NCBI GenBank assembly: GCA_951799405.1
Contig: OX637337.1
Location: 19,838,347 to 19,902,346, forward strand
Length of the DNA stretch: 64,000 nt
From: Agapetus fuscipes
Lineage: Eukaryota; Arthropoda; Insecta; Trichoptera; Glossosomatidae
Reading direction: 5' to 3'
The notes under the pieces were generated by a model. It was not told where the DNA came from and ran no database searches. It saw nothing but the letters and a program-made list of their open reading frames with translations. The position numbers and the translations under genes are program-made. The stretch's first letter is position 1; each line of letters opens with the position of its first letter. Positions 1-11,000 of this stretch are shown here, in pieces.

Positions 1-135
1 CCATTTATATTTCCAAATGTGCTCTTCGCTGGGTTGAAAAATTCATACACCTTTACCAAAGACCGGTCACTGAAAGGTCCATCCAACCTTACAACAACTG
101 GGTCTTGCTTGAGAATTGGCGCTTTCTACAGTGAC
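1..135 (-). repeat. Dispersed repeat C, copy 1
   Basis: The reverse complement of this stretch matches 24743-24872 closely over about 130 bp, including the shared words caagcaagacccagttg and caacccagcgaagagcac. It is a dispersed repeat of unknown type. No ORF of its own is visible. Confidence 0.7.
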
Positions 136-1249
136 GTTTAAACTCGCAGAGATCTCTTGAGGTGTGATACACACAAAAACAGCGCTCACCAAATAAATCA
201 TCCTAATATTATTATTATTTATAATCCTACAAGGAGTGCCACTCGAGGTATGCTTTTAGCTTGAAAGTAACATCAAACCATTTACTTTAGAGCCATGGAC
301 ACGCCTCTGACATAGAGGTTTTTGTTTTGTCGTGCCGTTGCTTTTACTTCACGGGAAGGCCTTCAGCCACAAAATATATAGCTTTGTATGAGCGTCCATG
401 TGCTGTGGGTCCTTCTGACACATACATACAGGACGGGTATGAGGAGGTTTGGAGCATACAGAACCCAAAGCATAACCAATACAAGAAACATCATAAAAAT
501 AATATATTTGACCTCATTGACCTTTACCCCAATTTTTAGACATTTATATTTTGTGGGGAAAAAAAAATATGGATGTCTGCGTTCCCATTTAGGCTCACTG
601 GAGACGCGTGAATAACAGTCGTTTATTAGTATTCTTTACTCTTAAAATTTTCTTTAAATTAATCAGAATATAAACAAAAATATTTAACAGCGCCTCCAGT
701 GCAATTTTCTTCTCTCCACGCAATTTTCCTTTTTTTTTCTCACCACGGCATTGTGAAAATAAACAATTATGCTGTATACTCGGGGTAGGTATTTACCTTA
801 CCTGTCCAATTAAACCTCTAACGGTAATTTCCTCTCCCTCACAATACATACCATGATATCAAGGTCAACGGGCAATCCGAACCTTCAACTCTCCTCGTGA
901 AGGGTGTCAGAAATCTGGCATGATCCTTCAACTAATTCTCTTCCGTCAATACAATAGAATGCCGCTCTACCTGCCAAACCATTAAATATAATAATATATA
1001 AAAGCACACCCACCCTTCGTATACGACATCTGTCAACTGTCATTTAAAACGAAAACCATCTTCACCCCATTTATAAAACTCGCATAAATTTAATAAAAAA
1101 TAAATGTGTTAAAATTCACTTTTATTTGTTCATTTATGTAAAAAAAAGAACTAAACAGTAGCTTTGAAAAAGTTTGTTTCCATAAATTCAATAGAATATT
1201 GACTGTTATCTGTCGAGGTATTGCTCTCCCGAAACTAGAAGTGCACAAA
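136..1249. other. Intronic or upstream sequence, no gene seen
   Basis: This AT-rich stretch lies upstream of the first visible cadherin exon and is presumably intron. It holds one copy of a short dispersed repeat at 385-462, which is shared with 9150-9235. The short ORFs here have no recognisable motifs. I see nothing else I can support. Confidence 0.5.
385..462 (+). repeat. Dispersed repeat D, copy 1
   Basis: The run gggtccttctgacacataca and the following caggacgggta...gagcatac match 9170-9230 on the same strand. The repeat is short and of unknown origin. Confidence 0.5.
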
Positions 1250-1496
1250 TCTGATCTAATCGAATGAGTTGCAAAGGTATATTGACATTTAAGATTCATA
1301 TTTAATGCATGCCCACAAGCCGACACGTATAAATTCACAACCACACGTGCAATCTTCCAACATAAAAATTCAAATCTCAAATGAAAATAAGACTTGCAAC
1401 TCTTGCTTAATTTCTCTGAAACAGGGATGACATTGGCAAATGAAACCATTTTTTACAGTATTGAAGTCAGTCTTATACCAACCTGTTAGTCAAGGG
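1250..1496 (-). mobile_element. LINE-A 3' tail copy (1)
   Basis: This is a diverged copy of the ~250-bp repeat found about 20 times in the window. In sense orientation it runs from ccttgacttataggttggta through the conserved block gtttcagggaaggtcggcaa to tttgcaacttagatt and a (TTAGA)n-type tail. Here it is inverted, with ttgcaaaggtata at its low-coordinate end. It is read as a 5'-truncated 3' UTR of LINE-A (see 48095-48829). Confidence 0.7.
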
Positions 1497-1699
1497 TGTA
1501 CATTTAATATGAATTCGGTGTTGACGTGACTTTTCCAAACACAGAAAAACAATTATCCATATTTCAAATGTGTTGTAAAAAACTTTTTAAAAAGGTGTGT
1601 CTTAAGTGCTTCACGAAACACACCCACAGATTTGGAGTTCTTCATTTCGAATGGCAGTCTGTTCAACTCCATCATAAAACATACGTTGGATTCGACGAG

Positions 1700-1880
1700 A
1701 TATCTCATCTGCAGCAGTTATATGGTTAGCACCGTGGCTTTATTGCACAAGTTATCTCGTCTAGGTACGATTGATCTGACAGGATACCTCGTTTCTAGCA
1801 GTTATATGTTTGGCGCCGTGGCTCTATTCAACAAGTTATCTCGTCTACGATGGATCTGACAGGATACATCGTTTGTAGCC
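1700..1880 (+). repeat. 84-bp tandem repeat, about 2 copies
   Basis: The unit starting agcagttatatg occurs at about 1713 and again at about 1797, a period of 84 bp. The shared blocks are caagttatctcgtcta and gatctgacaggatac. The array sits directly upstream of the cadherin splice acceptor at 1921. Confidence 0.65.
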
Positions 1881-1921
1881 GTAGCTCCTAGATAAAGGCA
1901 GAGTGTCTTGTATTGTTACAG

Positions 1922-2059
1922 GTGACTGCTATAGACGGCGACAAGGAGAGACCCATCAGCATTGTCTATTTCCCCACAGGACAAGGGATAGACACGGACA
2001 ATGCGGCCAACAGCAAGTTCGAGGTCAACAGGACAACTGGGGAGATATTTGTACTTAAG
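1922..2059 (+). CDS. CadN: Cadherin gene 1 exon: end of a cadherin repeat
   Basis: The 46 codons begin [11 protein letters not shown] and end TTGEIFVLK. They are flanked by an acceptor (tgttacag) and a donor (gtaagaag), phase 0 at both ends. The residues match the Drosophila CadN region just before PLDRDQPNGRPQWRF, which the next exon continues exactly. The preceding exon lies outside the window. Confidence 0.88.
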
Positions 2060-5000
2060 GTAAGAAGTTCTACCCTTCAAAAAATAGGTATGCATTTAAC
2101 ACACCCCATTTGATTCAATAGAAGTCTCACAATTTGTAAAAGATGTTAAAAATCGTTCCACCTGGTCATTCGTATTGATTAAGTTCTAAAATAAGCGACC
2201 ATCGATTTTAAATTGACAGTATAAAATATTTTACATATAAACCATAATGTAAGTTGCAAAGGTATATTAAACTGAAGATTCATATTAAATGCATTCCCAC
2301 AAGCAGACTCGTATAAGTTCACGCTTAAACATGCCGCATGTGAACTTACAATATAAAAACCCAAAATTAAATGAACTACGCCCTGCAACTCTTGCCGACC
2401 TTCCCTGAAACAGCGGTGACATGTGTGACATGCAAAGTGAACCATTTTTGTACAGTATGGGTGATCAGCCACATACTAACCCTGTAAGTCAAGGAATATC
2501 TATGTGGAGGGGCAAGGTGTAACTTTTGCCCCTCAGGGAGTATATAAATACAAAAAAACAACAAATGGAAAAACTACACTGAATTCCTCCAAATGCGAGA
2601 TATGAAATACATAGATCTAGTGCCTAGATATTTCTTCTCAAATAAAAACCAACCTTCAATAGGTGGCTTTCAATGTTGGACGACTTTCCCGTACCAAAGA
2701 AGCGAAAATCAAAGGACCGCCACTCACCTCAAATTGTGCTGCTGGTCCAAGATGATGATGATGATGATGATGATGGATGATTTCTTTCCTGTGGCTTCTC
2801 GAGAAAAGTAGTGTCTTCAGTTCCTTTCTGAAGGTGGTGGTAGGCTGGTTCGCGCGAACACCGATGGGTAAATTGTTCCAGGCCACCGGCCCGGCCACCG
2901 CAAAGCTTCTGTCTGCAAAGTTTGATGTGTTTGCTCTATTGGGCACTATAACCTTGTTGACAGCAGTAAGGGCAGAGCGTAGTGGTCTTTTTGAAGTCCC
3001 ATCGACAGAGCATAGCTCAGCGAGACATGGGGGTGCAGTGCCGTTCAGGGCCCTATGCACAGTGAGACACAACTTAATGCTCGTTTTCTCAGGATCCTGT
3101 GGTGCTGAGCTCTGTTCACAAACTGCCACACTTGGAAGTTATATGGAAAACAATCACACTCACTCACAGATTTTTACGGTTAAATTTCAAATCGGTCGAG
3201 AGACATAAAAACGTGTCTGCATGCAACAACGACGGAAACGGAAGTCTTCAATTCATTGCTAATCTCACGTTGCTCAGATGTCAAAAAAGTTGATACTGAT
3301 ATCTTGCGATTTTTATCCGCACTTTTTTCAGATTGTGACAGACCAACATGAAATTCGCTTCTTCATCTAATTAATTAAAAATAAAACAGATGACGCTCAA
3401 TTGTGCGTCACCACTATGTGTTTAGTTAAAGCTCGAATAATATAATGAATAATAGTAAGAAAATATATTTTTGAATTAATAAAGCAAAAATACATGACCA
3501 ACTTTTTCTTCACGAGTTGAGTTAAATACCTCGAGCGCTTTTGGAGTGGTAATATACAATTTTCAAGAGAACGACTTTTAAGTTGATTTATTTTGAAATA
3601 TTGCACAAAAAAGGGATTTCTGTATGAATGAAATTTACCGAAATCGTCCTGGAACTTGAAACTACAAATGGGCATGGGGAGTAACTGTTGATTGTATTTG
3701 ATTTGGACGAAGTCTTATGCGTGAATGGTCCAAAAAAGGGTTCCCTCCTATTCAGTTATTATTTAACTCTAGACCTATTAGTTTACGGCTCATTTAGGTT
3801 CATTTTCTACTCTTCGTGATGATGATCATGATTTTTATAGCGCCGTTTCGTGATTACTGTCACTGCAAGGGCGCTTTCAGGCTTGACGCGGCGGTGAAGA
3901 AATGGGTCTTCGTTCCCTTCTTGAAGCTCTCGATCCCTTCCTTGGCGCGCACTTCAGGAGGCAGCTGGTTCCAAATGGACGGTCCCGCAACGGCGAAAGC
4001 GCGGTCTCCGAACACTGTGCTTCTTTTTCTGACAGATGTAAGAGCACTGTCGGCAGATCGCAGAGTGAGCCCCCTCTCACTCAGACTCCTCGGTAATATC
4101 AGCTCCTGCAAGTACTCTGACGCCACTCCATGCAGCGCTTTGTGTACCGTGAGGCCCAGCTTGAATTTGATCCTTCCTGGGATCCTCAACCAGTGAAGCT
4201 TCTGCAGGAGTGGGGTAATATGGCAGTACCTTCTCTGACCATAAATCAGGCGTGCACTGGCGTTCATTACAGATTACAGCCTGTTTAGCTGGCATTTTGG
4301 TTGTGCAGCATAGATTCCGTTGCAGTAGTCTACCTTAGAGATGACGAAGGCATTTATTATGTTTGATACATGGACATTTCATTTGTTACAGCCCCTAGAC
4401 AGAGATCAGCCCCACGGCCGACCACAATGGAGGTTCACAGTGTTTGCACAAGACGAAGATGGAGAAGGTCTAGTTGGCTACGCAGACGTGCAAGTAAATC
4501 TTAAAGACGTCAACGACAACGCTCCAGTCTTCCCACAAGGAGTGTACATAGGAAACATCACAGAAAACGGAACAGCCGGTGCTGTGGTCATGACTATGAG
4601 CGCAGTCGACTATGATGACCCTTTAGAAGCAAACAACGCAAAGTTTATTTACTCCATAGAAAAAAATGTGATAGAAGAAGAATCCGGTATCCCTATTTTT
4701 GAGATAGAACCACACACAGGGGTCATAAAGACAACAGTTTGTTGTTTGGACCGAGAAAAGACTCCAGATTATATGATACAAGTTGTGGCAATCGATGGAG
4801 GGGGATTGAAAGGAACTGGAACAGCATCCATTAGAGTTAAGGATATCAATGATATGCCACCTCAATTTACAAAAGATGAATGGATCGCAGAGGTGGATGA
4901 AACAGATGAAAAAGTCCTCCCAGAAGAACCTATTTTGATAGTTACTGTCCACGATGACGATGAAACCAACGATTTTCAGTATAAAATAGTTGAAAACAGT

Positions 5001-8000
5001 GGTTTTGGATTTGATAAGTTCAAAATGGAAAGAAATGAAGATGGTACTGGATCTTTGAAGATTGTCAGTCCGTTGGATTTTGAAGACCATATGCAAAGCA
5101 ATGGTTTTCGATTTAGGATACAAGTCAGTGATAGAGGAAATGTAAACGAAAAAGATAAGAACCATGTTGCCTTTTCATGGGTTGTTATAAAGCTGAAAGA
5201 TGTAAACGATAACAAACCAAAGTTTGAAAGAAGTAGTATGAATGTTTCAGTGGAGGAGAATTCTGAAGTAGGTAAATTTTTAGAGAAGTTCAAAGCAACT
5301 GATGCAGATCAAGGTGGGAAAAGTAAAATAACTTATTCAATTGACAGAGCGTCAGACAGGAACAGGCAGTTTTACATCAATCAAGATGGGGTGGTCAGTA
5401 TACAAAGACCACTAGATCGGGAAGAGACTATGCTTCACGAATTGAAGATATTAGCTACTGACGATGGAGTGCCTCCTAAGACTACAACTGCGACGCTTTT
5501 TGTCTCAGTTTTAGACATAAATGATAATCCACCAACACTTTTAAAAGACTATAGACCTGTTTTACAAGAGCACGAACGACCTCAAAAGATAATAGAAATC
5601 AGAGCCACAGATAAAGATGATAGACACCGTGGGAATGGACCACCATTTCAATTTCGGTTAGATCCTGAAGCAGATGACGTAATAAGAGGGTCTTTTAAAG
5701 TAGAACAAGATCAAAAGAGCAATAATGGTGAAGGGACAGCAATCATATCGTCTCTCAGATCTTTTGATAGAGAAGAACAAAAGGAGTATTTGGTTCCAAT
5801 TATAATTAAAGACCATGGGAATCCAGCAATGACTGGAACCAGCACTTTGACTGTTGTTATTGGTGATATAAATGATAACAAAATGGATCCAGGAAGCAAA
5901 GATATCTTTGTTTATAATTTTCAAGGACAAGCGCCTGATACTGAAATTGGAAGCATTTATGTTAATGATGTTGATGATTGGGACTTATCTGATAAGAAAT
6001 TTTATTGGGAAGGACAAGAAAATTCAAGGTTTCGTTTGAACGAAGAAAATGGCATGCTGCTCATGCGGCAAGGAACAAGAAACGGTGTTTATAAATTAAG
6101 ATTTAAAGTGTACGATAGGAAACATGGACAGACTGATGTGTCAGCTAATGTTACAGTAGTGGTCCGGGAAATCAACAACGAAGCTGTTACAAACAGCGGC
6201 TCAATAAGACTATCCGGAGTGAGTGACGAAGACTTTATTAAAATATGGAATTATAAAACAAAAACTTTAACAATCAGTAAATACGAAAAGTTAAAAGCTA
6301 CATTAGCTAGTATTTTAAATTTAGAAAAGACTTATATCAATATTTTTAGTGTACAGTCACAAAGAAAATTTCCTCCGATAACTGATATAAGATTCGGAGT
6401 TAGTGGGTTAGCTAAAAGCAAGCCCGAAAGACTGAATGGTATAATTTTAATGCATAGAAGTGAAATCGAAGCGGAAGTTGGTGTAAATATCACAATGGTT
6501 GGCATCGATGAATGTCACATAGAAGGTCAATCATGTAAGGGTTCTTGTACAAATGTTCTAGAAATAAGTAATTATCCTTATATGATAAATGCAAACAAAA
6601 CTGCCTTTGGTGGAGTAAGAGTGAACGTTCAACCTAGATGTTATTGTGGTGCAAGGAACTTTTCAAAGGTTGAAAGTTGTAGAACAACTCCATGTTTAAA
6701 CGGAGGAAAATGTATAGAAGGGAGACACGGAATGTCTTGCTCATGCCCTGTTGGATATACAGGACCAAAGTGTCAACAGACTTCACGAAGTTTCAGAGGC
6801 AACGGATGGGCGTGGTACCCTTCATTAGAAATGTGCGATAGTTCACACTTAAGTTTTGAGTTCATCACACGAAACCCTGAAGGTATATTTTTATACAACG
6901 GACCCATAGTTCCACCTAAAAAAGGAGAGCATGTCATTTCTGATTTTTTATCAGTGGAATTAGAGAAAGGTTATCCAAGATTGCTGACAGATTTTGGATC
7001 TGGAACATTAGAATTAAGAGTTATCACTAAAAGTACTTTAGACGACGGAGAATGGCATAGGATAGACATATTTTGGAATACTGAGACAATCAAAATAATA
7101 GTTGATTATTGTAAATCAGCTGACATAGAAGAACTGGATGATGGATCCTTACCAGAAGTCAATGATACAAGTTGCAAATCTGAAGGAATCATTCCTCCAT
7201 TTAATGAATTTTTGAATGTCAACACACCTCTTCAACTAGGAGGACTTTTTGTGGAACAATTTGATCCAGCAAACTACAACTGGAAATACATGCCAGTGGG
7301 AAAAGGTTTCGATGGCTGCATCAAAAATTTAGTTCACAATAGTAAATTATATGACCTTGCTCTTCCTGCATTATCAAGAAATTCTGTAGGAGGATGTCCG
7401 CAAACTGAAGAACTGTGCCATCAAAGCGATATCATGGCAAGATGTATCGAACATGGAACCTGCGTTGGAAGCTATTTTGAAGCTATTTGTGAATGTGAAC
7501 CCGGTTGGACAGGAGTTTCGTGCATTACTCCAACTATTCCAACAACCTTTAGACCGCAAAGTTACGTTAAATTTGCTTTGAGTTTCGATCCAGACAAGTT
7601 TTTTACTCAAGTGCAATTGAGGTTTCGAACACGAGAGCCATTGGGTGAACTGTTTCGGGTGAGTGATCAACACAATCGAGAGTACGGAATTCTCGAAATC
7701 AGAAACTCTCGACTCAAGTTCAAGTATAATTTGAACTCTCAGAAAAGTGAAGAGCGTGATGTGTGGTTGAGTACTGTAACAGTGGATGATGGCCAGTGGC
7801 ATGTGGTTAAAGTGAGCAGATACGGGAGTGCTGCGATCTTAGAACTAGACGGCGGTGAAGGAAGGAACTTTAACGAGTCTTTCACATTTGAAGGTCATCA
7901 GTGGTTGTTAGTTGATAAGCAAGAGGGAATATATGCTGGTGGGAAAGCTGAGTACACGGGAGTAAGAACTTTTGAGGTGAACGCTGATTTCCAGAAGGGT

Positions 8001-11000
8001 TGCATTGATGACATCAGATTTGAAGGGAAGCATCTTCCTCTGCCACCAGCTATGAATGGCTCTCAGTGGGGACAAGCTACCATGGCGAGAAATCTGGAAA
8101 AAGGCTGCGCTTCTCACAGTCCGTGCATCAGTGTGAGCTGCCCGGATCCTTTCGAGTGCATAGATCTCTGGAATGAATATGAATGCACGTAAGTAACTGA
8201 AATACAGTAGGTAATCTTTTAAATAATTTTTATTTTAATAAGCATACCATCTTATCAAACGATAAGATGGTAAAAAAAACTTGTTTAATAGATTTGTGGA
8301 AAGGAATGCAATCCACCAACCTATTTTGCCTGGCCAGTTGTCTTCATGCGAAAGCAGAGGCTTGTGTGCATGCAACGGCATCTGTTGAACCAGGGTCGAA
8401 GTTATGGTCAAGTGGGCCAGACGCAAGATTCGAACCAACGTTATCCGATTCCAAATACGCTAGTTGAATAGTTGAAGATGCGCCTCCACCCCTCGGCCAT
8501 ACACCGACAACTGGAAGTTCATAAGACTCTCATACTTACTACCGCTTTTCGATCCATTTTGATCAACTTCTGTACATGGGACACCTTCCTATTATCTTTA
8601 TTTATTTCGCAAGTTCCTAAGCCAAATTTTATTTTTAACAGTGCTGTGAATAGTAGGTATCCATGTAAGATGCGATTATTCTCTGTTTGCCAGGTTTATG
8701 TCTCCATTTTCCATAAATATATTTGAGAGCTTAGGATATTTTTGAATGCACATAGGCTAACAAGCAGCAGCTTTAATTAGATTTTGAAAAACGCAAATTG
8801 AGTCCCATCTGTTTCTTGAAAACGAGAACGCATTGGCAGATAAATAAGTTTGTTCTGTAAGTGCTTGCCTTTCTTCCAGCTGTGGCGCTGGTCGCGTCAT
8901 GTCCCCTGACGGCAAGGGCTGCACCGACAAGAACGAGTGCCTGGACCAGCCGTGCCTGAATGGCGGGAAGTGCATCAACCAGGAGCCCAAGCTGCGCTAC
9001 AGGTGCATCTGCCCCGACAGCTTCTGGGGGGAGAACTGCGAGCTGGTGCACGAGGAGCAGAGACTCAAGCTCAGCTTGGGAGCCCTGGCGGCTATCGTCA
9101 TCTGCCTCACCACCATATTCTGTAAGACATTTTAACACTCATCATAAGAAGTATGTAAGGACAGAAAGAAATGGGGGTCCTTTTGATACATACCTACAGG
9201 ACGGGTACAAGGAGGGTTTGAGCATACTGGCGGCTAGGGCTAGGGTTTCTCTTAAAATTTGGCTCTCAACTTTCACAATACAGGCTCTCAGCTTTCACTC
9301 CAGAAACTAATATAAAGAGGCTCAAGGATCTAAAAGGCCGAGTCAGACTCATCGCAAGTTGTCGTGCCAATGGTGATGTGGTGTCAGTGAGCTTCAGAGA
9401 AACACCCACAGATGGCGCTTTGAGACAAATAAACTCATACGCAAAATCGAACAAGCATTCTTCATAAGGAATGAGATTTGAGCCATCAGGGAGATATTCT
9501 ATTGATTATCTCAAGGCGTGGTACTTGGCCTCCCAAATCCGGCTCCGCTGGATAACAAGAACCAAGGTGGTCTCAACCTTTCTTTGTAGAGCTAGCTTCT
9601 CGGATAAAGAGTACCAACTGGGTCGATTCCACCCGAAGCCTTGCCTATGTGAGGAGCAGTGCAAATTGCCCCGTAGGTACCGGTAATGAGTCAGTGGCTT
9701 GCACTAAGCCGGAAGTAAAGTGAAGACGTCGAGCCATGGCTCCTCTGAACTAAGCTCTCCGCCTGCACCACACACACATACACACACACGTGTGTTACGG
9801 AAGGAATCGTGCGGGTGCTTTTGTTACCTCCCAAGCGGTCCTATCTCTCCGTGCACACTTACATACGCAATCGGAAGGACTCGTGCGGATACTTTTGACT
9901 TTCCAAACGTAACCCTCCATCTGCGCACACATACATACAGCCGGGAGTAATTGTTGGGCAATTTAAGATTCTGATGTTGCTACCCGCGCTACACACGCAT
10001 CGTGGTAGTTGGAACGAGGGACATCGAGCAACCGCTCTGTCCAAACACCTCTACCAGACATCCCGCGTGCTCCCAACAAGGAGAGATATCGAGGCTGGAC
10101 GTCAGCACTCTGTCTCTCCCATCTAGTGCTACAAATGAACAATAAGTGCTACGACAAGTGTGTAAAGAACTCTAAACGAAACCTGACTGTAACAATATTT
10201 CACTGGTTGTGTAATTAAGGGCATAACAATACTTATAAATTTAAATGTCAAAAAAAAAACTATTCAAACCTTAACAGTGATCTATAATCTGTAATCTAAG
10301 TTGCAAAGATATTATGTAACATTGGGAATTCACATTATATGCATTCTCACAAGCAGACACGTATCTACAAGATCGCGCTTGGACATGCCACATGTGAACC
10401 TACAACATAAAAACCCAAATCTCAAATGAACTTAAACCCAGCAACTTTTGCCGTCCTTCCCTGCAATTTAGGAGTGACATTGGCAAATTGAACCATATTT
10501 ACAGTATGGGTGGTAAACCTCAATCAAACCTATAGTTCAAAGGAAATAAAAAATAAATAAAAATTAAAATATTTATATCCTGAGTTATCTTCACTATGGC
10601 CATCTTTACCTTTGTGCCTTTGAGTAGTGACCGGTGATTGACGTAATCTTCCTACGAAATGCGATAACACACTGAACAAAGTTTATGTCATAAGATATTG
10701 TCACCCATAGCATACCTTCATGACCATAATAATAGGTATAGTTATTCCTTTTGTTGCAGTGCTCGGCATGGTGTTCCTCGCGTACAGCCGCCGCAAGCAG
10801 ACGCACATCAAGTACCCGTGCCCTGACGAGGACGTGCGAGAGAATATTATAAGCTACGATGACGAGGGGGGCGGTGAGGATGATATGACTGCTTTTGACA
10901 TTAAAACCATTCAAATCCCCGTTGGAGACGCATCTCCTGCACAACAACCCATGAAGATTCCATGTAACTCTTTGTGTTAATTTAAAAACAGACAATTAGA

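Larger units (their letters stand above)
2060..4391 (+). other. Intron of cadherin gene 1
   Basis: This 2.3-kb intron starts with gtaaga and ends with ttgttacag. It holds a LINE-A tail (2245-2497) and two CR1-like LINE C-terminal fragments (2656-3140 and 3810-4290), all antisense to the gene. Positions 3141-3809 are AT-rich with nothing recognised. Confidence 0.8.
9122..10759 (+). other. Intron of cadherin gene 1
   Basis: The 1.6-kb intron contains dispersed repeat D (9150-9235) and a CA-type microsatellite (9766-9796). A region at about 9790-9910 has two similar blocks (ggaaggaatcgtgcgg and ggaaggactcgtgcgg) that look repetitive. A LINE-A tail is at 10291-10541. No second transmembrane exon was found. 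Confidence 0.7.

Noticed and set aside
2749..2776. Polyhistidine-containing protein on the minus strand
   Set aside because: The histidine run is translation of an ATG-type microsatellite at the end of a CR1-like LINE.
4341..4391. In-frame ATG start for the large cadherin exon
   Set aside because: The 17 codons precede a perfect acceptor, and the exon joins in phase to 2059; they are intron.
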